10,348 nucleotides of DNA, from the NCBI GenBank assembly GCA_046050405.1, contig JBJOPY010000080.1:1-10348 (forward strand), written 5' to 3'. Positions 1-6,798 of this stretch are shown here, piece after piece. Source of the stretch: JADKCL01 sp046050405 (lineage in GTDB: Bacteria; Bacteroidota; Bacteroidia; J057; JADKCL01). The notes beneath the pieces were generated by a model, which saw nothing but the letters and a program-made list of their open reading frames with translations, was not told the DNA's origin and ran no database searches. Positions within the stretch are counted from its first letter, which is position 1, and every line of letters starts with the position of its first letter. A program made the translations under genes and the position numbers.

Positions 1-1019
1 CTCCAGAGGCGGTAGCAGATGCCCGGCCCGAGTCGTCCTGCCCGCCCTGCCCGTTGGTCGGCGGCATCACGGGTCACTTGCACGGTCTCCAGTCGGGTCA
101 GGCCAGAGCGTGGGTCGAATCGAGGCACGCGGGCCAGGCCAGCGTCGATGACGACGCGTATTCCTTCTATGGTCAGACTGGTCTCGGCGATGGTGGTCGC
201 CAAGACGACCTTTCGGCGTCCTGCAGCATCAGGTACGATGGCGGCCTGCTGCTGCGGCAGTGGCAGGTCGCCGTAGAGCGGATGCGCCGCGACCGCTGTG
301 GGAAGGCTCTCGGAGAGGGCCGCTGCGACATGGGTGATCTCCGCGGCACCCGGCAGGAAGGCAAGCACATCGCCGGTCTCCTCGCGCAGGGCCTTGCGAA
401 TAGTCGCTGCCACATGTGCTTCCAGGCGTTGATGGGGTTCCAGGGGAAGGTAGCGGATACTGATCGGGTACTGTCTGCCTTGGCTGGTGATGACGGGCGC
501 GTTTCCGAGCAGCTGTGAGAGGGAGGCAGTGTCCAGGGTGGCTGACATGATGAGGATGCGCAGGTCGTCGCGGAGCACCTCCTGCACTTGGCGTGCAAGG
601 ACGAGGGCGAGGTCGGCATGGAGGCTGCGCTCATGGAATTCGTCGAAGATCACGAGCCCGATGCCTTCGAGTGCGTTGTCTTGCTGGATGAGGCGCGTGA
701 GCAGGCCTTCGGTCACGACCTCAATGCGTGTCCTGGAACTGACCTTGCTTTCAAACCGGACACGGTAGCCTACTATTCCCCCGACTGGTTCGTTCATTTG
801 TTGGGAGAGGCGGGATGCCACGGCACGCGCTGCGAGGCGACGGGGTTGCAGCATGACCACCTTCTGGCCATTCAGCCAGGCCTCATTCAGCAGGTGCAAG
901 GGAAGGACGGTCGATTTTCCAGCACCCGGGGGTGCTTCCAAGATCACAATGGGGTGATTTGCCAGTGCTGTTTTCACTGCGGGGATCACTTCATGGATGG
1001 GGAGACCGGAGGACATCAT
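1..1019 (-). CDS. hrpB: ATP-dependent helicase HrpB, N-terminal part (gene cut by the left window edge)
   Basis: Translating the minus strand from the ATG at 1019 gives 339 residues with no stop up to the window edge. It shows a complete superfamily 2 DEAH/RHA-type helicase core. Walker A is APPGAGKST at residues 29-37, motif Ia is QPRRLAARA near 57-65, and the DEAH-box variant DEFH at 126-129 is followed by ERS. SAT lies at 159-161 and motif VI, QRAGRAGR, at 322-329. DEFH in place of DEAH, together with this spacing, is typical of HrpB. Family members are roughly 800 residues, so more than half of the protein (the ratchet-like and HrpB C-terminal domains) lies to the left. HrpB proteins are putative RNA helicases whose exact substrate is poorly defined. 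A second ATG follows immediately at 1016 and could be the true start. No Shine-Dalgarno sequence precedes either. The gene is transcribed divergently from nadC. Confidence 0.93.
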   Translation of the reverse strand, partial: MMSSGLPIHEVIPAVKTALANHPIVILEAPPGAGKSTVLPLHLLNEAWLNGQKVVMLQPRRLAARAVASRLSQQMNEPVGGIVGYRVRFESKVSSRTRIEVVTEGLLTRLIQQDNALEGIGLVIFDEFHERSLHADLALVLARQVQEVLRDDLRILIMSATLDTASLSQLLGNAPVITSQGRQYPISIRYLPLEPHQRLEAHVAATIRKALREETGDVLAFLPGAAEITHVAAALSESLPTAVAAHPLYGDLPLPQQQAAIVPDAAGRRKVVLATTIAETSLTIEGIRVVIDAGLARVPRFDPRSGLTRLETVQVTRDAADQRAGRAGRLGPGICYRLW

Positions 1020-1055
1020 TCGGGGGTGGAAGTTCGAGAAAAATGCGGGAATGAA

Positions 1056-1080
1056 GGAGGGTTGATTGGCCCTCCGGAGG
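1056..1080. repeat. GC-rich inverted repeat with two alternative pairings
   Basis: GGAGGG (1056-1061) and CCCTCC (1070-1075) form a perfect six-base-pair stem with an eight-base loop. The same CCTCC (1071-1075) is also the left half of a perfect ten-base palindrome, CCTCCGGAGG (1071-1080). The middle arm could therefore pair with either flanking GGAGG. The element lies 37-61 bases upstream of the hrpB start, so it would be in the hrpB leader if transcription starts farther upstream. No T-run follows on either strand, so it is not a standard intrinsic terminator. A role as operator or leader structure is inference only. Confidence 0.45.
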
Positions 1081-1117
1081 TGTTCAGCCCCGTATCCATT
1101 CAAATTTCTATTCGGGT

Positions 1118-1149
1118 TTTGCAGGCCACTAAGAACTGCCCTACTTTTT
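1118..1149 (+). promoter_or_regulatory. Candidate Bacteroidota-type promoter for nadC
   Basis: TTTG at 1118-1121 is followed, after 20 bases, by TACTTTTT at 1142-1149. This fits the Bacteroidota primary promoter pattern (TTTG near -33 and TAnnTTTG near -7) except for the final base of the second box. If it is used, transcription would begin near 1155 and leave an untranslated nadC leader of about 165 bases. The match is short, and its weight depends on the host really being Bacteroidota. Confidence 0.3.
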
Positions 1150-1320
1150 TCGCCTGGCTTCCTGCATTCCGAATCTCATTCTGGCGAAGGGAAGGAATGG
1201 GGCTGATCGCCCACTGTCGGAGGAAATCCAGTGCCGAATTTCCCGGTGGCCAGGCGGCCCTCGGGTTTCCGGGCGATCGTTGTGGAGCCTCCATTGCCAA
1301 TTGTCGATTAACTTCGTGAC

Positions 1321-2175
1321 ATGGATTTCCTCAACCACCCCGAGACTGACCGCATCATTGCGGAAGGGCTCCATGAAGACGTTCACGACGGCGACTACAC
1401 GACACTGGCTTGCATTCCTGCGGAGGCTGTGCAGCGGGCCCGCTGTCTGGTGAAGGACGAAGGCATCATCGCCGGCATCGCGCTGGCAGAGCGAATCTTC
1501 AAGCGGATCGATCCCGACATGGAATTTGAATTGCGGATTCCAGACGGCAGCCCGGTGAGCCATGGGGACGAACCCTTCCACATCCATGGCCGCACGCAAG
1601 CGATCCTGACAGGCGAGCGACTCGTCCTCAACTGCATCCAGCACATGAGCGGGATCGCGACCATCACCCACCGGATGAACGCACAGCTCCAGGGGCTGCA
1701 TACCCGGCTGCTCGACACACGCAAGACCACGCCGCTCATCCGACACCTGGAAAAATGGGCGGTGAAGATCGGCGGCGGAGAAAATCATCGATTCGGACTG
1801 TACGACATGATCATGATCAAGGACAATCACCATGACTATGCCGGGGGCATCGAGGCGGCCATCCGGCGGACGCATGCGTACTTGAAGGCGAAGGGACTCA
1901 ACCTCAGGATCGAAGTCGAGACCCGCAATCTGGAGGAAGTGAGGGAGGTCCTGCGGGTGGGAGGTATTCACCGAATCATGCTGGACAATATGAGTGCCGA
2001 GCACATGAAAGAGGCCGTCGCCCTCATCGACGGGAAATACGAGACGGAGGCCTCGGGAAATATCGTCTTTGAGAATATCCGGGAAAAGGCCTTGTCCGGG
2101 GTGGACTACCTCAGCATGGGTGCCCTGACGCACAGCGTACGGAGCTTGGACATTTCGCTCAAGGCACTCATGTGA
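1321..2175 (+). CDS. nadC: Nicotinate-nucleotide diphosphorylase (carboxylating), quinolinate phosphoribosyltransferase
   Basis: This 284-residue cytoplasmic enzyme converts quinolinate and phosphoribosyl pyrophosphate to nicotinate mononucleotide, CO2 and pyrophosphate, the step that joins de novo synthesis to the common NAD pathway. The length is normal for NadC. Family motifs are all present: ERLVLNCIQHMSGIAT at 99-114, DTRKTTP at 132-138, KIGGG with NHR (155-157), KDNH at 167-170, EVE at 198-200, LDN at 221-223, and EASGNI at 243-248. The expected basic and acidic active-site residues (R100, R134, K135, H156, R157, K167, E200, D222) are in place, so it should be active. An in-frame TAA at 1309-1311 with no start codon after it fixes the ATG at 1321. 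No Shine-Dalgarno sequence is visible. nadA and nadB are not in the window. The gene is transcribed alone, away from hrpB and towards the ABC exporter operon. Confidence 0.96.
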   Translation: MDFLNHPETDRIIAEGLHEDVHDGDYTTLACIPAEAVQRARCLVKDEGIIAGIALAERIFKRIDPDMEFELRIPDGSPVSHGDEPFHIHGRTQAILTGERLVLNCIQHMSGIATITHRMNAQLQGLHTRLLDTRKTTPLIRHLEKWAVKIGGGENHRFGLYDMIMIKDNHHDYAGGIEAAIRRTHAYLKAKGLNLRIEVETRNLEEVREVLRVGGIHRIMLDNMSAEHMKEAVALIDGKYETEASGNIVFENIREKALSGVDYLSMGALTHSVRSLDISLKALM

Positions 2176-2331
2176 GCGCATGCGCGGAGGGGTGAGGCCC
2201 ATTCCACTTCCCACCTTCCGATGATCCTGCTCTGGGCCATCTGGGCCGCAGGGTTCCCTTGGATGGACGTGCAATTCCTTGCATCCCCATGAATGACGGG
2301 GCACCCTTGCGGGTCATGCCGATGCCTTGTC
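2176..2331. other. Convergent gap between nadC and the ABC exporter operon
   Basis: Both flanking genes end here, so termination is expected. Directly after the nadC stop lies a perfect ten-base palindrome, GCGCATGCGC (2176-2185). CTGGGCC is repeated directly at 2232-2238 and 2241-2247. Nearer the exporter genes, ACCC-TTGC-GGGT (2303-2314) can form a small hairpin, flanked by GGCA (2300-2303) and TGCC (2317-2320), which could pair instead of extending it cleanly. None is followed by a T-run on either strand, so I cannot name an intrinsic terminator. No gene is evident. Confidence 0.5.
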
Positions 2332-3708
2332 CTAGAATCTCAGGAGTCCACATACCCGGCGCATTTCCAGGTCTGCCAAGAGGAGATCATAGGCGCGACG
2401 ATGATAATGGAAGCGTGCATCCTGAAGCTGGTTCTGTGCAAGGGCTATTTCAGAGGCGATCGCCCGCCCCTCGGAGGCACGGGTCTGGGATACAGCGAGT
2501 CGGTTCTCTGCGAGGGCCAGAATCTGTTGCTGAACCGCCAATGCGTCCTCTGCACCTGCCAAGGCGATTTTGGCACGTTCAAATTCCAGGGAGCTTTGAT
2601 TGTGCAGGGCGTCCAAGTCCATCTGGTCGGCCTGGCGGCTGGCATTGAGGCGGAGGATTCGCTGCTGTCGAATGAATCCCTCCGTCAGGGGCAGGTTCAG
2701 GCTCAGGCCGATGTAGCTCGTCGGGAACCATTTCCCGCCTTCCCATAGATCGATGGCATCGGAGAAGTGGCTGGCACCGAGAAATCCATTCAACATCAGC
2801 GAAGGCTTGAAACCAGCCTTCTCATTGTCGGCCAGCTGCTGCGACTGCTGAACCTTCAGGGCCTGGATATTTGCTGCCGTGCCGGGGGCAGGCGGGCCGC
2901 CCTTGGGAATCTGGCGGGCTTCCAGCAGCCTCTCCAGTGTCTCGGAGGTCCGTAATCCTGCACCGGAGTCGGGAGTCATGCCCATCTGATAGGCCAGCTG
3001 TGCCCGCCAATCTGCGGCATTGTGGCGGATGTCGGACATGCGGAGGCGCGCATTCGTGCTATCGGCCTGCGCAGCCTCCACATCGGTGGGGAGTGCACGC
3101 CCCTCCATCAGGCGCAGGCGTGTGTCCGCGAGTTTGGTCGCTGCAAGGGCACTGTCGCTGCGTGCATGCTCCACCTCTGCTTCCGTGATCATCAAGGCAT
3201 AATAGACCTGTGCCACCTCCACCGCGACCCTTTCCGCGCGCTGTGCTTTTTGCGCCGCAGTCAGCTGGCCATCCAGCTCGGCCAACTCCCGCGCACCCTT
3301 GATCCCTGGGTCATAGACGACCTGGTTCAGTGTCAGCCCCGCTCCATTCGCCCATTTCGTTCCGAACCGTATTGCCGCCACATCATCCGTTGGATTCAAG
3401 GGATTGAATCTACCGACCGGTACGATGGAAGTGGCGAGTATCGCATTGTACCTCGCATCCACGCCTGCCGAGATTTGAGGGACGTACCGCAGCTGGTTGG
3501 CCCTCAGCGCGCGCTCCGCCATCAGGGCGCGTTGGTCGTACGCCCGGAGCTCCAGCCTGTTTTGAAGGGCCTTCTGGATGGCTTGTTCCACTGTCAATTG
3601 CGCATTCTGGGCTGGAAGCTGGAGGTTTGCCATGCTCATCAGCCCCATCATCCATGCGAGGATGGATATTGTCATCCGGGGGGCTGGGGGAAGATCGGGT
3701 ATTTTCAT
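2332..3708 (-). CDS. TolC-family outer-membrane efflux channel of the ABC exporter
   Basis: The 458-residue protein has the TolC/OEP fold by pattern. A hydrophobic signal peptide (roughly residues 12-34, ending in a PAQNA-like cleavage region) is followed by LTVEQAIQKALQNRLEL, the usual start of the first OEP repeat. Long Ala/Gln/Glu/Arg-rich helices follow at about 140-240 and 345-450, with short beta-like segments near 75-135 and 300-342. There is no lipobox cysteine, unlike the other channel in this window. Its ATG (3708-3706) overlaps the permease stop in an ATGA arrangement, which fixes this start and implies translational coupling. An in-frame ATG at 3675 lies closer to the hydrophobic segment but lacks that coupling. 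Its role is to form the outer-membrane and periplasmic duct through which the ABC exporter's substrate leaves the cell. The frame stays open upstream to 4140, but that part is only a shadow of the permease gene. Confidence 0.9.
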   Translation of the reverse strand: MKIPDLPPAPRMTISILAWMMGLMSMANLQLPAQNAQLTVEQAIQKALQNRLELRAYDQRALMAERALRANQLRYVPQISAGVDARYNAILATSIVPVGRFNPLNPTDDVAAIRFGTKWANGAGLTLNQVVYDPGIKGARELAELDGQLTAAQKAQRAERVAVEVAQVYYALMITEAEVEHARSDSALAATKLADTRLRLMEGRALPTDVEAAQADSTNARLRMSDIRHNAADWRAQLAYQMGMTPDSGAGLRTSETLERLLEARQIPKGGPPAPGTAANIQALKVQQSQQLADNEKAGFKPSLMLNGFLGASHFSDAIDLWEGGKWFPTSYIGLSLNLPLTEGFIRQQRILRLNASRQADQMDLDALHNQSSLEFERAKIALAGAEDALAVQQQILALAENRLAVSQTRASEGRAIASEIALAQNQLQDARFHYHRRAYDLLLADLEMRRVCGLLRF

Positions 3709-4841
3709 GCTCTGAATACGGCTGCAGGTTCGACTTTCGTGATACGGCGCAATGCGAAGACGGCACCGCCGAGACTGATCAGGACTGTGACGCTGAAGAT
3801 CCCGGCAACGATGTACCAGGGGAAGGAAAACACAAGCCCCGAGCCCTCTGAGCCCCTGCGGAATCCTTCGAGGAAGACAAAGGCGATCAGAAAACCGACG
3901 AGGGAAAAGATGAATGCCTGGGTAAGGATGAAACCCCGGATGTAATTCCCGCTGGCTCCGATGGCCTTCAGGGTGCCATAGTCCCGGATCCTGTCGAGGG
4001 CAGCGGAGTACATGGTGAGGCCGATGATGAAGAACCCGGAAATGAGTGCGAACAGGATCAAGGTTCCCGTGCTGATTCCGATTCCCGAGTTGCTGAGCGT
4101 ATCCTCGATGGTGCTGTCTGCGAGGTCCTGGGCGATCCATGCACGGGTATTGGGGATTGCTGCGTTGATGCGGTCCCTGACCGCGGCGGGGTCCTGGCCT
4201 TCCCCCACCTCGACGAGTACGGCATTGATGGTGGTGGAGGGGAGGCCTCCATAGGCGCGTGCGCGCTCCACGGTGGTGTACATGAGGCTGCCTCCGAAGC
4301 CGCGGAGGTTGTTCGTCTTGGCACCGAAAACCGCCCTGCGGCCATTGATCTCGAATTCAGTCCCGACCTCCGATGAGCCTCCGAAAAGGTTCCGGTCGTA
4401 GTAGTCGCCACTTACGGTGTTTTCCTGGAGCAGATTCTCCCGCCGGCCATCCAGGATGTCCTCGGGTTTCGGGCCTGCCCTCAGGTGGGGTGCCTCGGAG
4501 CCAATCACCACCACCGATGCCGTGGTCCCATCCTGAAACGTGGCCATGGCGGGTGCGATCACCATGGGTTCAGCATGGCCTACCCCCTCGATGCTCCTCG
4601 CTTCCGACACCACGCGGGCGTCCAGCATGCCGAGGGCATTGGCATTGATGGCTTTCATGTCCACGATCCAGATATCAGCGGTCGTATTCCGAACCATCGC
4701 CGACATCAGGCTGGTGAGGAAGGTGAAAATCCCTATCTGCTGCCCGATCAGGAAGGTGCTGATGACAATGCCGATCGTGACGCCAATGCTCTTGGCTTTG
4801 TCATATTGGATGAAACGCAGGGCAGTGAGAAGGATGGTCAT
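3705..4841 (-). CDS. DevC/MacB-like ABC exporter permease
   Basis: This 378-residue inner-membrane protein has the MacB/FtsX-type layout. One transmembrane helix lies at about 18-40, then a large periplasmic domain (about 45-255), then three helices near 259-279, 306-325 and 341-364. The cytoplasmic loop after the second helix carries DRIRDYGTLKAIGAS (283-297), the conserved coupling segment that docks on the ATPase. The protein ends in VEPAAVFRA, a typical family tail. Length and topology match cyanobacterial DevC better than MacB, since the ATPase is a separate gene rather than fused. The ATG at 4841 overlaps the membrane-fusion gene's TGA (ATGA), so I prefer it to the ATG at 4877, whose extra 12 residues lack family character. 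These transporters work by mechanotransmission from the cytoplasmic ATPase to the periplasmic assembly. The substrate cannot be read from the sequence. Confidence 0.92.
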   Translation of the reverse strand: MTILLTALRFIQYDKAKSIGVTIGIVISTFLIGQQIGIFTFLTSLMSAMVRNTTADIWIVDMKAINANALGMLDARVVSEARSIEGVGHAEPMVIAPAMATFQDGTTASVVVIGSEAPHLRAGPKPEDILDGRRENLLQENTVSGDYYDRNLFGGSSEVGTEFEINGRRAVFGAKTNNLRGFGGSLMYTTVERARAYGGLPSTTINAVLVEVGEGQDPAAVRDRINAAIPNTRAWIAQDLADSTIEDTLSNSGIGISTGTLILFALISGFFIIGLTMYSAALDRIRDYGTLKAIGASGNYIRGFILTQAFIFSLVGFLIAFVFLEGFRRGSEGSGLVFSFPWYIVAGIFSVTVLISLGGAVFALRRITKVEPAAVFRA

Positions 4842-5833
4842 CGAGTCGGAGCCGCTTTGGGGGTTTGGATATGGCATTCCACGCGGCTATTGATCAGCAT
4901 CTTCGCTCCGCTGTCCACGATCACCCGCACCTCTCGCACCCGGCGGTCCTCCATTTCGCCTGCATTCTCGGAAAACAAGCTCTTGCGCTTCAGAAAGTCG
5001 CTGACATACACCACATGGCCCCGGGCGAGCTCCTTATGGGTGCCGATCTCCACGATGATTGCCTTCTGGCCGGCAGAGACGGAATGCGCGAAAAGCTCAT
5101 CGATCTCGCCGCGAACCATCGTCCTGCCGTCCGGTGCGAAGTCGGCAAAAGGGGACTCGCTGCGGATATAACTCCCGGGCAATGCCCGGAACGCCAGGAT
5201 ACGGCCATCGAACGGTGCCCGGGCCATGCGTTGCGCGGTTTGCTGGCCCAGGACGATCCCTTCTCCTTCGATTTCGCGGAGCTGTGCCCGATCAGCCTCC
5301 AAGACTGCCTGCCACCTTAGGACATCGTTTTCCTGCAGGAGGATTTGGTTTTTCTGATCCACCAGGTTTTGCCCGGTCTCTGCACCGCCTTTGACGAGGT
5401 TCTCGGTCTTGGCGGCATTGGCTTTCAGGGTGGATAGCCGAATCTGGGCATCGATCAAGGATTTCTCATCCGTCTTGATGCGGGCAGCCTGGGTTGCGGC
5501 GCGACGGCGGACTTGGTCGATCTGGGCGGAGAGGATGGAATGGTCCAGCTCGAGCAGCAGGTCGCCCGCCTTCACTGTGTCCCCCTGCTGTACGTAGGTC
5601 TTGGTGACGATGCCTGGTTCGTTGCTGGCGAGGGGGATGATCTCGCCCTCGGGTTCGACCCGCCCGATGCCCACGACTTCGTCAGGGCTGGAGAGTGTGG
5701 CTGCGGAGGCATGGCCTTGGGTTTTTCCCTGGGTCGTCACGGGATTTTTTTCCGCTGATGGCGTCGTGCTGCTGTCACAGCCCAGGAGGAGGGTCATGCA
5801 GGCCATGAGGGCTAGGATGGATCTTATATTCAT
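4838..5833 (-). CDS. DevB-like periplasmic membrane-fusion lipoprotein (HlyD family)
   Basis: This 331-residue adaptor should link the inner-membrane permease to the TolC-like channel. Residues 1-19 form a lipoprotein signal peptide with the lipobox LLGC, placing the lipidated cysteine at residue 19, followed by a Ser/Thr-rich linker. GIGRVEPEGEIIPL (55-68) opens the first biotinyl/lipoyl half and is typical of DevB proteins. The half ends near LLLELDHS (92-99). A long alpha-hairpin of coiled-coil character covers about 100-200, and the second lipoyl half follows with ARAPFDGRIL (204-213). A beta-barrel region runs to the C-terminus. The ATG at 5833 lies one base after the ATPase stop (TGACATG). 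An in-frame ATG at 5848, overlapping the ATPase gene, would add MKPID and is a possible alternative. Classic DevB proteins are anchored by an N-terminal helix, so the lipid anchor is a variation. Confidence 0.9.
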   Translation of the reverse strand: MNIRSILALMACMTLLLGCDSSTTPSAEKNPVTTQGKTQGHASAATLSSPDEVVGIGRVEPEGEIIPLASNEPGIVTKTYVQQGDTVKAGDLLLELDHSILSAQIDQVRRRAATQAARIKTDEKSLIDAQIRLSTLKANAAKTENLVKGGAETGQNLVDQKNQILLQENDVLRWQAVLEADRAQLREIEGEGIVLGQQTAQRMARAPFDGRILAFRALPGSYIRSESPFADFAPDGRTMVRGEIDELFAHSVSAGQKAIIVEIGTHKELARGHVVYVSDFLKRKSLFSENAGEMEDRRVREVRVIVDSGAKMLINSRVECHIQTPKAAPTR

Positions 5834-5834
5834 G

Positions 5835-6545
5835 TCAATGGGCTTCATACAAATCGTTGGGGGCCTGGTCTGAGACGCGACCTTCGTTTACATAGACGAC
5901 CCTGTCCGCATACTCCCGGAGTCGCATGTCATGGGTGACGACTGCAAGGGCGATCCCGGAATGGGTGAGGGACTGCAATTCGGACATCACCTTGCGCATG
6001 CTCTCGACATCGAGACTTGCCGTGGGTTCATCGCAGAGCATGATCTGTGGCCTCGTCACCAGCGCACGGGCGATGGCGACGCGCTGTTGCTGGCCTCCGC
6101 TGAGTGCTTTCGGCAGTTGCTTCCGGCGATCCAGCATGCCGACCTTGGAGATGGCCTCCTCTGCGCGCTGCTTGGCTTCTTTGCGGGGCACCCCTTGAAG
6201 TTGCAGGGGCAGCATCACATTCTGCTCCGCTGTGAGCGGCATGATGAGGTTGAATCCCTGGAACACAAAGCCGATTTCCTCCAATCGCAGCTTGGCAAGC
6301 TTCTTCTCCGAGAGGCCGTTCACCTTGCGACCCGCGACGATCACATCGCCTTCGGAGGGGTAGATCACACAGCCCAGCAGGGAGAGAAGCGTGGTCTTCC
6401 CAGAACCGGAAGGGCCGATGATCAGCGTCAACTCCCTGGCATACAACTGGAAATCACTCGGATGCAAGGCAATGATTTCCTGATCCCCCGTCTTGTAACG
6501 TTTGGAGGCTGCTCGAAGCTCTGCTACCGGTGTCGGCATTTCCAT
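5835..6545 (-). CDS. ABC exporter ATPase, DevA/MacB/LolD type
   Basis: This 236-residue cytoplasmic ATPase is the first gene of the four-gene operon and powers the DevC-like permease. All nucleotide-binding motifs are intact: Walker A GPSGSGKTT at 44-52, the Q-loop glutamine at 96 (FVFQGFNL), signature LSGGQQQR at 148-155, Walker B IMLCDEP at 168-174 with catalytic E173, the D-loop SLD at 177-179, and the H-loop histidine at 205 (VVTHD). Length and motif set match the single-domain MacB/LolD/DevA group. The separate permease, the adaptor and the adjacent channel favour a DevA-type exporter over LolD, which has no dedicated TolC partner. The start could be the ATG at 6545 or the in-frame ATG six bases later. 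Neither has a Shine-Dalgarno sequence. The stop overlaps or nearly touches the next gene's start. Confidence 0.94.
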   Translation of the reverse strand: MEMPTPVAELRAASKRYKTGDQEIIALHPSDFQLYARELTLIIGPSGSGKTTLLSLLGCVIYPSEGDVIVAGRKVNGLSEKKLAKLRLEEIGFVFQGFNLIMPLTAEQNVMLPLQLQGVPRKEAKQRAEEAISKVGMLDRRKQLPKALSGGQQQRVAIARALVTRPQIMLCDEPTASLDVESMRKVMSELQSLTHSGIALAVVTHDMRLREYADRVVYVNEGRVSDQAPNDLYEAH

Positions 6546-6798
6546 TCTTGTCTCATGTCCGGGACTGAATCCCGTGGAACCAGGCTCTTGGAACTAAAAA
6601 CGGAAGGGAATGTTTGGATGTGGCCGGGAATTGTATTCGAGAAGACGAACACAGCCACGGAAACCCGGCCCTGATGGCAAGGAATTACTCCGAAAGACTC
6701 CGCGACGGCAGGCAGCAGGGCGATCTCACCGCCATGTTTAGAATGGAATCCCTTGGGTGCTGTTCATCTGGGCTCCCTCAGGATCCTTTTTCGCTGAA
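6546..6798. other. Spacer between the RND module and the ABC exporter operon
   Basis: This 253-base spacer separates two minus-strand units and should hold the end of the RND transcript and the promoter of the ABC operon. On the minus strand TACAAT (6635-6630) resembles a sigma-70 -10 box, about 85 bases upstream of the ATPase ATG, but no good -35 box stands at the right distance. I found no Bacteroidota TAnnTTTG box here. A short inverted repeat, CGGGA-CTGAA-TCCCG (6560-6574), lies just upstream of the ATPase start and would fall in its leader. No T-run-terminated hairpin follows the RND channel gene. A 70-codon plus-strand frame overlaps the end of that gene and looks spurious. Confidence 0.5.

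Larger units (their letters stand above)
1020..1320. other. Divergent intergenic region between hrpB and nadC
   Basis: This 301-base spacer should hold the promoters for both divergent genes. One plus-strand frame stays open across it until a stop at 1317-1319, but it is the continuation of a frame antisense to hrpB and resembles nothing I recognise. I see no small gene with a plausible start signal. The region contains a strong GC-rich inverted repeat near the hrpB side and a candidate plus-strand promoter, both listed separately. The last 150 bases before nadC hold nothing else I can name. Confidence 0.7.

Noticed and set aside
588..1319. A 243-codon plus-strand open frame running from within hrpB through the spacer up to nadC
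   Set aside because: Its first half is antisense to the helicase core (DEFH and Walker A regions) and it has no family-like motif. The part in the spacer has no convincing start of its own.
2176..2185. GCGCATGCGC palindrome after nadC as a regulatory or recombination site
   Set aside because: A ten-base palindrome with no loop and no second copy noticed nearby is weak evidence in GC-rich DNA.
1141..2304. A 387-codon minus-strand open frame antisense to nadC
   Set aside because: It lies fully opposite a gene with every NadC motif, has no recognisable domain, and reads as a composition-driven shadow of that gene in high-GC DNA.
2293..2320. Hairpin in the convergent gap as an intrinsic terminator
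   Set aside because: The stem is only four base pairs (ACCC/GGGT), its outer arms do not stack cleanly, and no T-run follows in either direction.
3022..3945. A 307-codon plus-strand open frame antisense to the TolC-like channel and the permease end
   Set aside because: It is rich in Arg, His, Pro and Cys, shows no domain, and overlaps two well-supported genes in the opposite sense.
3709..4140. N-terminal extension of the TolC-like channel frame to an ATG at 4140
   Set aside because: The extra 144 residues are an out-of-frame reading of the permease gene. The signal peptide and the ATGA overlap support a start at 3708.
6630..6635. TACAAT as the promoter of the ABC exporter operon
   Set aside because: A single six-base match without a -35 partner is expected by chance in a 253-base spacer, and the likely host uses a different promoter consensus.
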